This document shows positions 1 through 9,366 of a DNA stretch of 64,000 nt, piece after piece. Both the position numbers and the translations under genes were made by a program. Source of the DNA: Ardenticatenales bacterium (GTDB taxonomy: Bacteria > Chloroflexota > Anaerolineae > Promineifilales > Promineifilaceae); NCBI GenBank assembly GCA_020634515.1, contig JACKBL010000011.1:44977-108976 (forward strand). Direction: 5' to 3'. Under the pieces are notes generated by a model, which searched no databases, had not been told where the DNA came from, and saw only the letters and a program-made list of their open reading frames with translations. Each line of letters starts with the position of its first letter. Positions within the stretch are counted from its first letter, which is position 1.

Positions 1-1
1 G

Positions 2-3000
2 GTGATTGAACAGTTGCCGGCATTTCCCACCACGGCCAACGGGAAGATAGACCGGCAGGCGTTGCCGGCATTGAGCATCGGAGCAGAGGAGAAAGCGGGG
101 CCGGAGCAGATGGCGCGCACACCCATCGAAGAGAGCGTGGCCGGGGTGTGGGCGGAGGTGCTGGAACGGGAATGGGTCGGGGTGCAGCAGAACTTCTTCG
201 AGTTGGGGGGGCATTCGCTGCTGGCGACGCAGGTGATTTCCCGGCTGCGGCAGTTGTTCGGGGTGGAGGTGTCGCTGCGGCGGCTGTTTGAGACGCCGAC
301 GGTGGCCGGGGTGGCCGCGGCGGTGACGGCGGGAATGGGGAGCAGGGAAGCGGCGGCGGGTGGCGGGATTGAAGCGACGAAGCGGGAGGGGGTGATGCCG
401 GCATCCTACGCGCAGCGGCGGATCTGGTTCCTGGAACAACTGTCGCCGGGGACCGCGGCCTACAACATCCCGGTGGCGCTGCGCCTGGAGGGAGAGGTGA
501 ACGTGGCGGCGCTGGAACACAGCCTGGACAGGATTGTGGCCCGGCACGAGATTCTGCGCACACGGCTGGTGCGCCAGGGGGAAGACCTGGGGCAAATCAT
601 CGCCGCCAGAGGGGAAGTGAAGCTGGTGACAGCCGACTGGCGGGGGGTGGGAGAGGAGGAACAGGCGCGGCGGGTGCAAGCAGAAGCGGTGCAGCCGTTC
701 CGGCTGGACGAGGGGGCGCTGCTGCGGGTGAAACTGGCGCGGATAGATGAGGGGGCCTACCTGCTGCTGCTGACCATGCACCACATCATCTCCGACGGCT
801 GGTCGATGGGCATCCTGATGCGCGAGCTGAGCCAATTGTACAACGGGGAAGTGGGACAGCGCCCGGTGATGCTGCCGCCGCTGCCGGTGCAGTACGCCGA
901 CTTCGCCCACTGGCAGCAACGGGAACTGGCGACAGGAGTGCTGGCGGCGCAACTGGCCTACTGGCGCAAACAGTTGCCGGTCGGGAGCGGGCAGATAGCG
1001 ACCATACACGACCTGCCCCGACCAGAGGTGCAGACGTTCGCCGGGCGGGTGCGTCGCTTCCAGCTAGACGCAGCGTTGAGCGAGGGGGTCAGGCAGGTGA
1101 GCCGGCAGGCGGGGGGGACGTTGTTCATGACGCTGCTGGCCGCGTTCAAACTGCTGCTGTACCGCTTGAGCGGGCAGGAAGAGATCAGCATCGGCACGCC
1201 CATCGCCAACCGGAACCGGGCGGAGATCGAGCACCTGATCGGATTCTTCGTGAACACGCTGGTGTTGCGAACGGCGTTGCGGTCGGAGATGAGTTTCCTG
1301 GAGCTGCTGGGGGCGGTGCGGGAGACGGCGCTGGGGGCGTACACGCATCAAGACCTGCCGTTTGACCTGCTGGTGGAGAAACTACAACCGCGGCGGAACC
1401 TGAACGCCACGCCGCTGTTCCAGGTGATGTTCGCGCTGCAAAACACGCCGGGGACGAACAACCTGGAACTGGCGGGAGTGCAGGTGAGCGGGGTGCGCGC
1501 CGAGACGGAAACGGCCAAGTTCGACCTCAGCCTGTCGCTGGCGGTAGGGGGGAGCGGCATTCGCGGACGGCTGGAATACAACCGGGACCTGTTCAGCGAA
1601 GCGCGGGTGGCGCAAATCATCCGCCAATATGAAACGGTGCTGCGGCATGTGGTGGCGCAGCCGCGGACGCCGCTGGGGGAAGTGCCGCTGCTGACGGAGG
1701 CGGAACGACGGCAGGTCGTGGAGACCTGGAACGAGACGGCGCACGCCTACGACGAGATAACGAGCGTGGTGGAACGGGTGGCCGCGCAGGCGGCAGCGCA
1801 GCCGGAACGAATCGCGGTGCAGGCAGGGGGGGAGAGGTTGAGCTACGGGGAGCTGAACCGGCAGGCGAACCAACTGGCGCACCTGCTGCGGGCGCGGGGG
1901 GTGACGACGGAGACGGCGGTAGCCATCTGTCTGGAGCGGTCTGTCGCCGGCGTGGTGGCGGCGCTGGCGGTGCTGAAAGCGGGCGGCTGCTACGTGCCGC
2001 TGGACCCGGCCTATCCGCCGCGGCGACTGCGCTACATTTTGCGGGACAGCCGGGCGGCGGTGCTGCTGACCGAGAGCCGGCTGCGACCGGAGGGAATAGC
2101 GGCGTGTCCGGTGGTCTTGTTGGACGGCGCGGCGGACCAGGACCTCCTCAGCCAACAGCCGGCGATAGACCCGCCCGGCTGCTACGCCCCGGAGCAGGCG
2201 GCCTACATCATCTACACGTCCGGCTCCACCGGTCAGCCGAAGGGGGTGACTGTGCCCCACCGGGGGCTGAACCGGCTGGTCGCCTGGCAATGGCGGGTCT
2301 TTGGCATCCAAGCGACAGACCGGGCCACGCTGGTCGCCAGTCCCGCCTTCGACGCCTCCGTACTGGAGACGTGGCCCTACCTGTGCCGGGGGGCCAGCCT
2401 GCACATCCCCGACGAAGCGACGCGCACGACGCCGTCAGCCCTGATCGCCTGGCTGGCGGAGCAGGCGATCACGATCGCGTTCCTGCCCACGCCGCTGGCG
2501 GAAGCGGCGCTGGCGCTGCCCTGGCCGGCGTCAATGGCGCTGCGGACGTTGCTGACAGGAGGGGATAAATTGCAGCACGGGCCGCCGCCGGGGCTGCCGT
2601 TTGCGCTGGTGAACAATTATGGTCCCACGGAGAACAGCGTCGTCTCTACCTGGACGGTGACGCCGCCGCGGACGGTGACGCCGCCCATCGGGCGACCGGT
2701 GGACAACAGCCAGGCGTACATCCTGGACCGCTGGCTGCAACCGACGCCGGCAGGCGTGGTGGGGGAGTTGTACGTCAGCGGCGACGGGTTGGCGCGAGGG
2801 TATCACGGGCGACCAGGGCTGACGGCGGAGCGGTTTCTGCCCCATCCCTACAGCCGGCGGGGCGGGGAGCGGCTGTACCGCACCGGCGACCTGGCGCGGT
2901 ATGGGGCGACGGGGGAGATCTTGTTCGTGGGTCGGGCGGACCAGCAGGTGAAGGTGCGCGGGTATCGCATTGAGTTGGGGGAAGTGGAGGCGGTGCTGGC

Positions 3001-6000
3001 GGGGTATGAAGGGGTGCAGGGGGCGGTGGCGGCGGTGATGGGCAGCGGCGGCGGGGCGCGGCTGGTCGGCTATGTGGTGGGGGAAGGGGGAGCGGCGATA
3101 GACCGGCGCGGGTTGCTGGTGTATGCGCGGGGGCGGCTGCCGGCATATATGCTGCCGACGGTGATTGAACAGTTGCCGGCATTTCCCACCACGGCCAACG
3201 GGAAGATAGACCGCCAGGCGTTGCCGGCAATGAGCATCGGAGCAGAGGAGAAAGCGGGGCCGGAGCAGATGGCGCGCACACCCATCGAAGAGAGCGTGGC
3301 CGGGGTGTGGGCGGAGGTGCTGGAACAGGAATGGGTCGGGGTGCAGCAGAACTTCTTCGAGTTGGGGGGGCATTCGCTGCTGGCGACGCAGGTGATTTCC
3401 CGGCTGCGGCAATTGTTCGGGGTGGAGGTGTCGCTGCGGCGGCTGTTTGAGACGCCGACGGTGGCCGGGGTGGCCGCGGCGGTGACGGCGGGAATGGGGA
3501 GCAGGGAAGCGGCGGCAGGCGGGATTGAAGCGACGAAGCGGGAGGGGGTGATGCCGGCATCCTACGCGCAGCGGCGGATCTGGTTCCTGGAACAACTGTC
3601 GCCGGGGAGCGCGGCCTACAACATCCCGGTGGCGCTGCGCCTGGAGGGAGAGGTGAACGTGGCGGCGCTGGAACACAGCCTGGACAGGATTGTGGCCCGG
3701 CACGAGATTCTGCGCACACGGCTGGTGCGCCAGGGGGAAGACCTGGGGCAAATCATCGCCGCCAGAGGGGAAGTGAAGCTGGTGACAGCCGACTGGCGGG
3801 GGGTGGGAGAGGAGGAACAGGCGCGGCGGGTGCAAGCAGAAGCGGTGCAGCCGTTCCGGCTGGACGAGGGGGCGCTGCTGCGGGTGAAACTGGCGCGGAT
3901 AGATGAGGGGGCCTACCTGCTGCTGCTGACCATGCACCACATCATCTCCGACGGCTGGTCGATGGGCATCCTGATGCGCGAGCTGAGCCAATTGTACAAC
4001 GGGGAAGTGGGACAGCGCCCGGTGATGCTGCCGCCGCTGCCGGTGCAGTACGCCGACTTCGCCCACTGGCAGCAACGGGAACTGGCGACAGGAGTGCTGG
4101 CGGCGCAACTGGCCTACTGGCGCAAACAGTTGCCGGTCGGGAGCGGGCAGATAGCGACCATACACGACCTGCCCCGACCAGAGGTGCAGACGTTCGCCGG
4201 GCGGGTGCGTCGCTTCCAGCTAGACGCAGCGTTGAGCGAGGGGGTCAGGCAGGTGAGCCGGCAGGCGGGGGGGACGTTGTTCATGACGCTGCTGGCCGCG
4301 TTCAAACTGCTGCTGTACCGCTTGAGCGGGCAGGAAGAGATCAGCATCGGCACGCCCATCGCCAACCGGAACCGGGCGGAGATCGAGCACCTGATCGGAT
4401 TCTTCGTGAACACGCTGGTGTTGCGAACGGCGTTGCGGTCGGAGATGAGTTTCCTGGAGCTGCTGGGGGCGGTGCGGGAGACGGCGCTGGGGGCGTACAC
4501 GCATCAAGACCTGCCGTTTGACCTGCTGGTGGAGAAACTACAACCGCGGCGGAACCTGAACGCCACGCCGCTGTTCCAGGTGATGTTCGCGCTGCAAAAC
4601 ACGCCGGGGACGAACAACCTGGAACTGGCGGGAGTGCAGGTGAGCGGGGTGCGCGCCGAGACGGAAACGGCCAAGTTCGACCTCAGCCTGTCGCTGGCGG
4701 TAGGGGGGAGCGGCATTCGCGGACGGCTGGAATACAACCGGGACCTGTTCAGCGAAGCGCGGGTGGCGCAAATCATCCGCCAATATGAAACGGTGCTGCG
4801 GCATGTGGTGGCGCAGCCGCGGACGCCGCTGGGGGAAGTGCCGCTGCTGACGGAGGCGGAACGACGGCAGGTCGTGGAGACCTGGAACGAGACGGCGCAC
4901 GCCTACGACGAGATAACGAGCGTGGTGGAACGGGTGGCCGCGCAGGCGGCAGCGCAGCCGGAACGAATCGCGGTGCAGGCAGGGGGGGAGAGGTTGAGCT
5001 ACGGGGAGCTGAACCGGCAGGCGAACCAACTGGCGCACCTGCTGCGGGCGCGGGGGGTGACGACGGAGACGGCGGTAGCCATCTGTCTGGAGCGGTCTGT
5101 CGCCGGCGTGGTGGCGGCGCTGGCGGTGCTGAAAGCGGGCGGCTGCTACGTGCCGCTGGACCCGGCCTATCCGCCGCGGCGACTGCGCTACATTTTGCGG
5201 GACAGCCGGGCGGCGGTGCTGCTGACCGAGAGCCGGCTGCGACCGGAGGGAATAGCGGCGTGTCCGGTGGTCTTGTTGGACGGCGCGGCGGACCAGGACC
5301 TCCTCAGCCAACAGCCGGCGATAGACCCGCCCGGCTGCTACGCCCCGGAGCAGGCGGCCTACATCATCTACACGTCCGGCTCCACCGGTCAGCCGAAGGG
5401 GGTGACTGTGCCCCACCGGGGGCTGAACCGGCTGGTCGCCTGGCAATGGCGGGTCTTTGGCATCCAAGCGACAGACCGGGCCACGCTGGTCGCCAGTCCC
5501 GCCTTCGACGCCTCCGTACTGGAGACGTGGCCCTACCTGTGCCGGGGGGCCAGCCTGCACATCCCCGACGAAGCGACGCGCACGACGCCGTCAGCCCTGA
5601 TCGCCTGGCTGGCGGAGCAGGCGATCACGATCGCGTTCCTGCCCACGCCGCTGGCGGAAGCGGCGCTGGCGCTGCCCTGGCCGGCGTCAATGGCGCTGCG
5701 GACGTTGCTGACAGGAGGGGATAAATTGCAGCACGGGCCGCCGCCGGGGCTGCCGTTTGCGCTGGTGAACAATTATGGTCCCACGGAGAACAGCGTCGTC
5801 TCTACCTGGACGGTGACGCCGCCGCGGACGGTGACGCCGCCCATCGGGCGACCGGTGGACAACAGCCAGGCGTACATCCTGGACCGCTGGCTGCAACCGA
5901 CGCCGGCAGGCGTGGTGGGGGAGTTGTACGTCAGCGGCGACGGGTTGGCGCGTGGGTATCACGGGCGACCAGGGCTGACGGCGGAGCGGTTTCTGCCCCA

Positions 6001-6316
6001 TCCTTACAGCCGGCGGGGCGGGGAGCGGCTGTACCGCACCGGCGACCTGGCGCGGTATGGGGCGACGGGGGAGATCTTGTTCGTGGGTCGGGCGGACCAG
6101 CAGGTGAAGGTGCGCGGGTATCGCATTGAGTTGGGGGAAGTGGAGGCGGTGCTGGCGGGGTATGAAGGGGTGCAGGGGGCGGTGGCGGCGGTGATGGGCA
6201 GCGGCAGCGGGGCGCGGCTGGTCGGCTATGTGGTGGGGGAAGGGGGAGCGGCGATAGACCGGCGCGGGTTGCTGGCGTATGCGCGGGGGCGGCTGCCGGC
6301 ATATATGCTGCCGGCG
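2..6316 (+). repeat. Tandem near-identical NRPS modules (about 3.16 kb units)
   Basis: Positions 2-3160 and 3161-6316 are the same sequence with about eleven single-base differences and one 3-base indel (near 361, a Gly codon), by my side-by-side reading. The stretch from about 960 to 2600 looks identical to that from about 4116 to 5770. A third copy of the unit's first part starts at 6317 and diverges after 6388, where the final carrier domain begins. Because the window opens inside an A-domain tail of the same sequence, the array may continue upstream. Confidence 0.93.
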
Positions 6317-7459
6317 GTGATTGAACAGTTGCCGGCATTTCCCACCACGGCCAACGGGAAGATAGACCGCCAGGCGTTGCCGGCATTAGCGATTGCTGAC
6401 CCTGATCCGACCCAATCCGTTATCGGCCCGCGAGATGACATAGAACTCGATCTCGTCAAAATATGGGAAGACGTGCTGCAAATTCGCCCGATCGGTGTCA
6501 ATGACGACTACTTTGAATTGGGCGGGCAATCTTTGCTGGCCATCCAGATAATGGCCCGCATTCGAGAACAGTGGGGGCAATCAATCCCATTAACGCAATT
6601 ATTTCAAGATAGAACCATCGAAAGCCTGTCCATCGCCCTGCGCCGGCGCAACGCGCAACCCACACACGATGCGACTATTGTGCTGTTGCAAGCGGGAGAC
6701 GCGCGAAAAACCCCCCTGTTTCTCGTTCATCCCGTCGGCGGTACAGTTTTCTGCTATGCGGATCTATTGCGCCACCTGGATGGTCGGCCCTGTTATGGTT
6801 TTCAGGCGCGGGGAGTGGATGGGCCAGAAGAGCCATTTACGCAAATAGAAAGAATGGCGCATACTTACAACCTTTTGCTGCAAGAAGTGCAGTCGCGGGG
6901 ACCTTACCAGATTGGTGGCTGGTCTATGGGTGGGGTGGTTGCCCTGGAGATGGCCCAGCAGTTGCAGGCGCAGGGGAAGGATGTGGATAGCCTGGTGTTG
7001 ATAGATGCGCATTTTCCCGCCGATAGGGACGCGCGCGCGTCGGATGACGCCTATCTTCTGCGGCAATTTGCGCGTCACCTGGGCCTGCCGGCGCGGTCAA
7101 GGCGGCAGATTCCCGCTGGCCGGGATGTCGCGGAGATGCTGCTACACGTACTCCATGAAGCCCGGCAGGCGAATCTCGTGCTGCCCGACTTTACCCCGCC
7201 GCAACTGGCGCGGCGCTTTGCCGTTTTCAAGGCAAACTGGCGCGCGCTGGCGGAATACGCGCCGCAACAATATGGCGGGCGGGTGTTGCTGTGTGTGGCG
7301 GAAGACAATGAACCTGAGGAAGTTGCCGGCATTCAACGCTGGCCCCAGGTGCTCAAGGGGGAAGTAGAGACACAATATCTGCCGGGCGACCACTTTTCTC
7401 TGGTACGTGAGCCGGACGTCAGGCGTTTGGGCGCATACCTGGTGGAAAAATTGCGCTGA
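2..7459 (+). CDS. Nonribosomal peptide synthetase, 3' part (A-PCP / C-A-PCP / C-A-PCP-TE)
   Basis: Assembly-line enzyme that adds amino acids and releases the peptide; the 5' end lies outside the window. Reading from residue 1: the tail of an adenylation domain ending NGKIDRQALP, then a carrier domain with the phosphopantetheine serine at residue 72 (LGGHSL). Two full modules follow. Their condensation domains carry HHIISDG (residues 260-266 and about 1312), and their adenylation domains carry YTSGSTG, NNYGPTE, YRTGDL and KVRGYRIELGE. The second carrier serine is at 1125. The last carrier (LGGQSL, Ser 2177) is divergent. A type I thioesterase closes the protein: GWSMGG with Ser 2308, Asp 2335 in LVLIDAH, His 2464 in GDHFS. 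By alignment to GrsA from memory I read the pocket code as D-A-L-F-L-G-N-V-V-K in both A domains, one residue from a leucine code; this is an inference. No epimerase or methyltransferase domain is seen. Release by the thioesterase makes this the final protein of the line. Confidence 0.95.
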   Translation: MIEQLPAFPTTANGKIDRQALPALSIGAEEKAGPEQMARTPIEESVAGVWAEVLEREWVGVQQNFFELGGHSLLATQVISRLRQLFGVEVSLRRLFETPTVAGVAAAVTAGMGSREAAAGGGIEATKREGVMPASYAQRRIWFLEQLSPGTAAYNIPVALRLEGEVNVAALEHSLDRIVARHEILRTRLVRQGEDLGQIIAARGEVKLVTADWRGVGEEEQARRVQAEAVQPFRLDEGALLRVKLARIDEGAYLLLLTMHHIISDGWSMGILMRELSQLYNGEVGQRPVMLPPLPVQYADFAHWQQRELATGVLAAQLAYWRKQLPVGSGQIATIHDLPRPEVQTFAGRVRRFQLDAALSEGVRQVSRQAGGTLFMTLLAAFKLLLYRLSGQEEISIGTPIANRNRAEIEHLIGFFVNTLVLRTALRSEMSFLELLGAVRETALGAYTHQDLPFDLLVEKLQPRRNLNATPLFQVMFALQNTPGTNNLELAGVQVSGVRAETETAKFDLSLSLAVGGSGIRGRLEYNRDLFSEARVAQIIRQYETVLRHVVAQPRTPLGEVPLLTEAERRQVVETWNETAHAYDEITSVVERVAAQAAAQPERIAVQAGGERLSYGELNRQANQLAHLLRARGVTTETAVAICLERSVAGVVAALAVLKAGGCYVPLDPAYPPRRLRYILRDSRAAVLLTESRLRPEGIAACPVVLLDGAADQDLLSQQPAIDPPGCYAPEQAAYIIYTSGSTGQPKGVTVPHRGLNRLVAWQWRVFGIQATDRATLVASPAFDASVLETWPYLCRGASLHIPDEATRTTPSALIAWLAEQAITIAFLPTPLAEAALALPWPASMALRTLLTGGDKLQHGPPPGLPFALVNNYGPTENSVVSTWTVTPPRTVTPPIGRPVDNSQAYILDRWLQPTPAGVVGELYVSGDGLARGYHGRPGLTAERFLPHPYSRRGGERLYRTGDLARYGATGEILFVGRADQQVKVRGYRIELGEVEAVLAGYEGVQGAVAAVMGSGGGARLVGYVVGEGGAAIDRRGLLVYARGRLPAYMLPTVIEQLPAFPTTANGKIDRQALPAMSIGAEEKAGPEQMARTPIEESVAGVWAEVLEQEWVGVQQNFFELGGHSLLATQVISRLRQLFGVEVSLRRLFETPTVAGVAAAVTAGMGSREAAAGGIEATKREGVMPASYAQRRIWFLEQLSPGSAAYNIPVALRLEGEVNVAALEHSLDRIVARHEILRTRLVRQGEDLGQIIAARGEVKLVTADWRGVGEEEQARRVQAEAVQPFRLDEGALLRVKLARIDEGAYLLLLTMHHIISDGWSMGILMRELSQLYNGEVGQRPVMLPPLPVQYADFAHWQQRELATGVLAAQLAYWRKQLPVGSGQIATIHDLPRPEVQTFAGRVRRFQLDAALSEGVRQVSRQAGGTLFMTLLAAFKLLLYRLSGQEEISIGTPIANRNRAEIEHLIGFFVNTLVLRTALRSEMSFLELLGAVRETALGAYTHQDLPFDLLVEKLQPRRNLNATPLFQVMFALQNTPGTNNLELAGVQVSGVRAETETAKFDLSLSLAVGGSGIRGRLEYNRDLFSEARVAQIIRQYETVLRHVVAQPRTPLGEVPLLTEAERRQVVETWNETAHAYDEITSVVERVAAQAAAQPERIAVQAGGERLSYGELNRQANQLAHLLRARGVTTETAVAICLERSVAGVVAALAVLKAGGCYVPLDPAYPPRRLRYILRDSRAAVLLTESRLRPEGIAACPVVLLDGAADQDLLSQQPAIDPPGCYAPEQAAYIIYTSGSTGQPKGVTVPHRGLNRLVAWQWRVFGIQATDRATLVASPAFDASVLETWPYLCRGASLHIPDEATRTTPSALIAWLAEQAITIAFLPTPLAEAALALPWPASMALRTLLTGGDKLQHGPPPGLPFALVNNYGPTENSVVSTWTVTPPRTVTPPIGRPVDNSQAYILDRWLQPTPAGVVGELYVSGDGLARGYHGRPGLTAERFLPHPYSRRGGERLYRTGDLARYGATGEILFVGRADQQVKVRGYRIELGEVEAVLAGYEGVQGAVAAVMGSGSGARLVGYVVGEGGAAIDRRGLLAYARGRLPAYMLPAVIEQLPAFPTTANGKIDRQALPALAIADPDPTQSVIGPRDDIELDLVKIWEDVLQIRPIGVNDDYFELGGQSLLAIQIMARIREQWGQSIPLTQLFQDRTIESLSIALRRRNAQPTHDATIVLLQAGDARKTPLFLVHPVGGTVFCYADLLRHLDGRPCYGFQARGVDGPEEPFTQIERMAHTYNLLLQEVQSRGPYQIGGWSMGGVVALEMAQQLQAQGKDVDSLVLIDAHFPADRDARASDDAYLLRQFARHLGLPARSRRQIPAGRDVAEMLLHVLHEARQANLVLPDFTPPQLARRFAVFKANWRALAEYAPQQYGGRVLLCVAEDNEPEEVAGIQRWPQVLKGEVETQYLPGDHFSLVREPDVRRLGAYLVEKLR

Positions 7460-7501
7460 GGGACGACACACCTGGAAAAGCGCGTCGTACCTGTACAAGC
7501 C

Positions 7502-7567
7502 AAAAACCGGGTTTTTACACACGAACCACTCTAATTTCAGCCGCACAATCGAAAAACCCGGTTTTTT
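7502..7567 (+). terminator. Inverted repeat with AAAAACCGGGTTTTT arms
   Basis: Two 15-base arms (7502-7516 and 7552-7567) are reverse complements, and each arm is itself nearly palindromic. The second arm ends in six Ts. It lies between the synthetase stop and the ABC ATPase start, so it could end or attenuate the NRPS transcript. The same motif recurs at 31541, 48521 and, as a variant, 52861, so it may be a dispersed repeat that happens to act as a terminator. Confidence 0.55.
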
Positions 7568-7590
7568 CAGTGACATAAAGGGAGGTTTTT

Positions 7591-8583
7591 TTGAAAACGC
7601 AATCAGACTATTCATTGGAAACAGAAGACCTGCGTCGTGTTTACGAGACGACACGGGGAATTTTCCGCAAGACCCAGGTGAAACGGGAAGCTCTGAAAGG
7701 GATTAATTTGCAGGTAAAGCAGGGGGAGTTGTTTGGTTTGCTGGGGCCGAATGGTGCCGGCAAAACCACTTTCATTAAAATCCTGTCTACCATGCTCTTG
7801 CCAACCTCTGGACGCGCCTTTGTCGCCGGTTACGATGTGGTACGGCAGACAGAGCAGGTGAGAAAATGTATCGGTGTTGTGCTGGGGGGTGAGCGGGGAC
7901 TTTACTACCGGCTTACTGCGCGCGAAAATATGGAACATTGGGCCGCGCTCTATCGCGTGCCGCGCGACGTAGCCCCGCAACGGATTACCCGCTTGCTGGA
8001 AATGGTGGGCTTGCACGATCGGGCCGACGATCGCGTGGAAGTCTTCTCGCGCGGTCTCAAACAACGCCTGCATATTGCTCGTGGCCTGCTGTCCGCCCCG
8101 CCCGTTATTTTCCTCGACGAACCGACCATTGGGCTGGACCCCGTCGCGGCGCGCGATTTGCGCGCACTGGTCGGCAATCTAAAAAGTGAAGGCATCACCA
8201 TATTATTGACGACCCACCAGATGCACGAAGCGGAAACAATGTGTGATCGTGTGGCCTTCATTAAAGAGGGCGAGATCGTCTCGCTCGACACCCCGCGCGC
8301 CCTGACGCGGGCCATCGAAAGCATCCAACTGCTGAAAGTGGAATTCGACGTCGGCGCGCAAACCCCGTCGGCCCAACTTGAGGAAATGGCTGGCGTTCAC
8401 GAGGTACAGATGTCCACGAACGCCGAAGGGTTCTCCCTCCAGATTAAGGCCGAGAAAGACGCCATCCCCCACATTCTGCAGGTGTTGTCCCAAACGGACG
8501 TACAGCAAATCAACAGCCGTGAACCTTCACTGGAAGACGTTTACATCCAGCTACTAGGGATGAAAGGACAGAAACATGATTAA
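7591..8583 (+). CDS. ABC exporter ATP-binding protein (DrrA/CcmA type)
   Basis: Cytoplasmic ATPase of an export-type ABC transporter, 330 residues. Walker A GPNGAGKT spans residues 52-59 (Lys 58), Walker B is VIFLDEPT with Glu 177, and a switch histidine lies in TTHQ. The C-terminal 100 residues are the extra domain usual in antibiotic-exporter ATPases. The signature motif is unusual: FSRGLKQRL at 152-160, where most members have LSGG. The start is TTG at 7591, chosen because GGGAGG lies five bases upstream. It overlaps the next permease gene by 8 bases, so the subunits are probably translationally coupled. Position 131 bases after an NRPS gene suggests export of the peptide product; that link is inferred from context only. 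Confidence 0.93.
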   Translation: MKTQSDYSLETEDLRRVYETTRGIFRKTQVKREALKGINLQVKQGELFGLLGPNGAGKTTFIKILSTMLLPTSGRAFVAGYDVVRQTEQVRKCIGVVLGGERGLYYRLTARENMEHWAALYRVPRDVAPQRITRLLEMVGLHDRADDRVEVFSRGLKQRLHIARGLLSAPPVIFLDEPTIGLDPVAARDLRALVGNLKSEGITILLTTHQMHEAETMCDRVAFIKEGEIVSLDTPRALTRAIESIQLLKVEFDVGAQTPSAQLEEMAGVHEVQMSTNAEGFSLQIKAEKDAIPHILQVLSQTDVQQINSREPSLEDVYIQLLGMKGQKHD

Positions 8584-9364
8584 TTCGCTGCGCGTTTTGT
8601 GGGCAGGTGTGCGCATGCAGTGGCGGCTGGCGCTGCTTTCGCCCGTCGATTTTATCCTGGCGAGCGTGCTGCAACCGATCTTTTATACCCTGTTATTCTT
8701 GCTGCTTTTTAAGGCTACCGGGCGGTTGGACTCTCTGGCCCTGTTTGGGATTATTGCCCCCGCCTTGATCGGCATGTGGTCCACAGCCCTGAACGTTTCC
8801 GGGGAAATAATCAGCGTGGAAAGGAGCTACGGGTCGCTGGAAATACTCCTGATTGCCCCGCGGCATGGCCTGGAGCTGTCCCTGTTTGGCCGCATCGTCA
8901 CCGTGAACCTCATCTCCTTGATCGCTATCGTGGAAGCCGTTATGGTCGCCTACTTCGGTTTTGGGATCGTGGTAGAAATCAAGCAACCGCTCGCTTTTGT
9001 GGCCTTGAACTTGCTGGCGGCGCTTTCCATCTCCTCAATCGCCTTGATCATGGCCAGCACCTTTGTGTTATCCCGTTCTGTGCGTCTGTTCCAAAACCTG
9101 TTGAGCTTCCCGTTTTACCTGCTTGGCGGACTGGCCGTACCCGTGGGGGCACTTCCCCAATGGCTGCAACCATTTTCCCGCATCACGCCCCTATCCTGGG
9201 CATCCGAAGGGTTACAGCAAACCTTGACAGACGTGCCCGTTTCTATCACCTATTATCTGGCGCTGGCATTGTTAACCCTCGTCTACGGCCTGATCGGGCG
9301 CGCCTTGCTGGTTAGAATTCAAACCCGCGTACGGAACGAAGGTTCCATTGGATTTAGCAACTAA
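8576..9364 (+). CDS. ABC-2 type permease
   Basis: Membrane subunit of the exporter, 262 residues with about six hydrophobic segments (for example residues 20-45, 60-80, 105-135, 142-162, 170-190 and 225-245). The arrangement fits the ABC-2/DrrB permease family. The ATG lies inside the 3' end of the ATPase gene, in another frame, with AGGA a few bases before it. Two bases separate its stop from the start of a second permease, so the functional transporter is probably a heterodimer of the two permeases with two ATPase copies. Confidence 0.88.
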   Translation: MINSLRVLWAGVRMQWRLALLSPVDFILASVLQPIFYTLLFLLLFKATGRLDSLALFGIIAPALIGMWSTALNVSGEIISVERSYGSLEILLIAPRHGLELSLFGRIVTVNLISLIAIVEAVMVAYFGFGIVVEIKQPLAFVALNLLAALSISSIALIMASTFVLSRSVRLFQNLLSFPFYLLGGLAVPVGALPQWLQPFSRITPLSWASEGLQQTLTDVPVSITYYLALALLTLVYGLIGRALLVRIQTRVRNEGSIGFSN

Positions 9365-9366
9365 CC

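Noticed and set aside
2531..4165. 544-residue minus-strand reading frame inside the synthetase
   Set aside because: It is the complement of high-GC NRPS coding sequence, rich in His/Pro/Arg/Gln with no domain, and is copied with the module duplication.
2..7459. Epimerase or starter condensation domain in the synthetase
   Set aside because: Both condensation domains have the same ordinary HHIISDG motif and identical sequence, and no additional domain is present between carrier and condensation domains.
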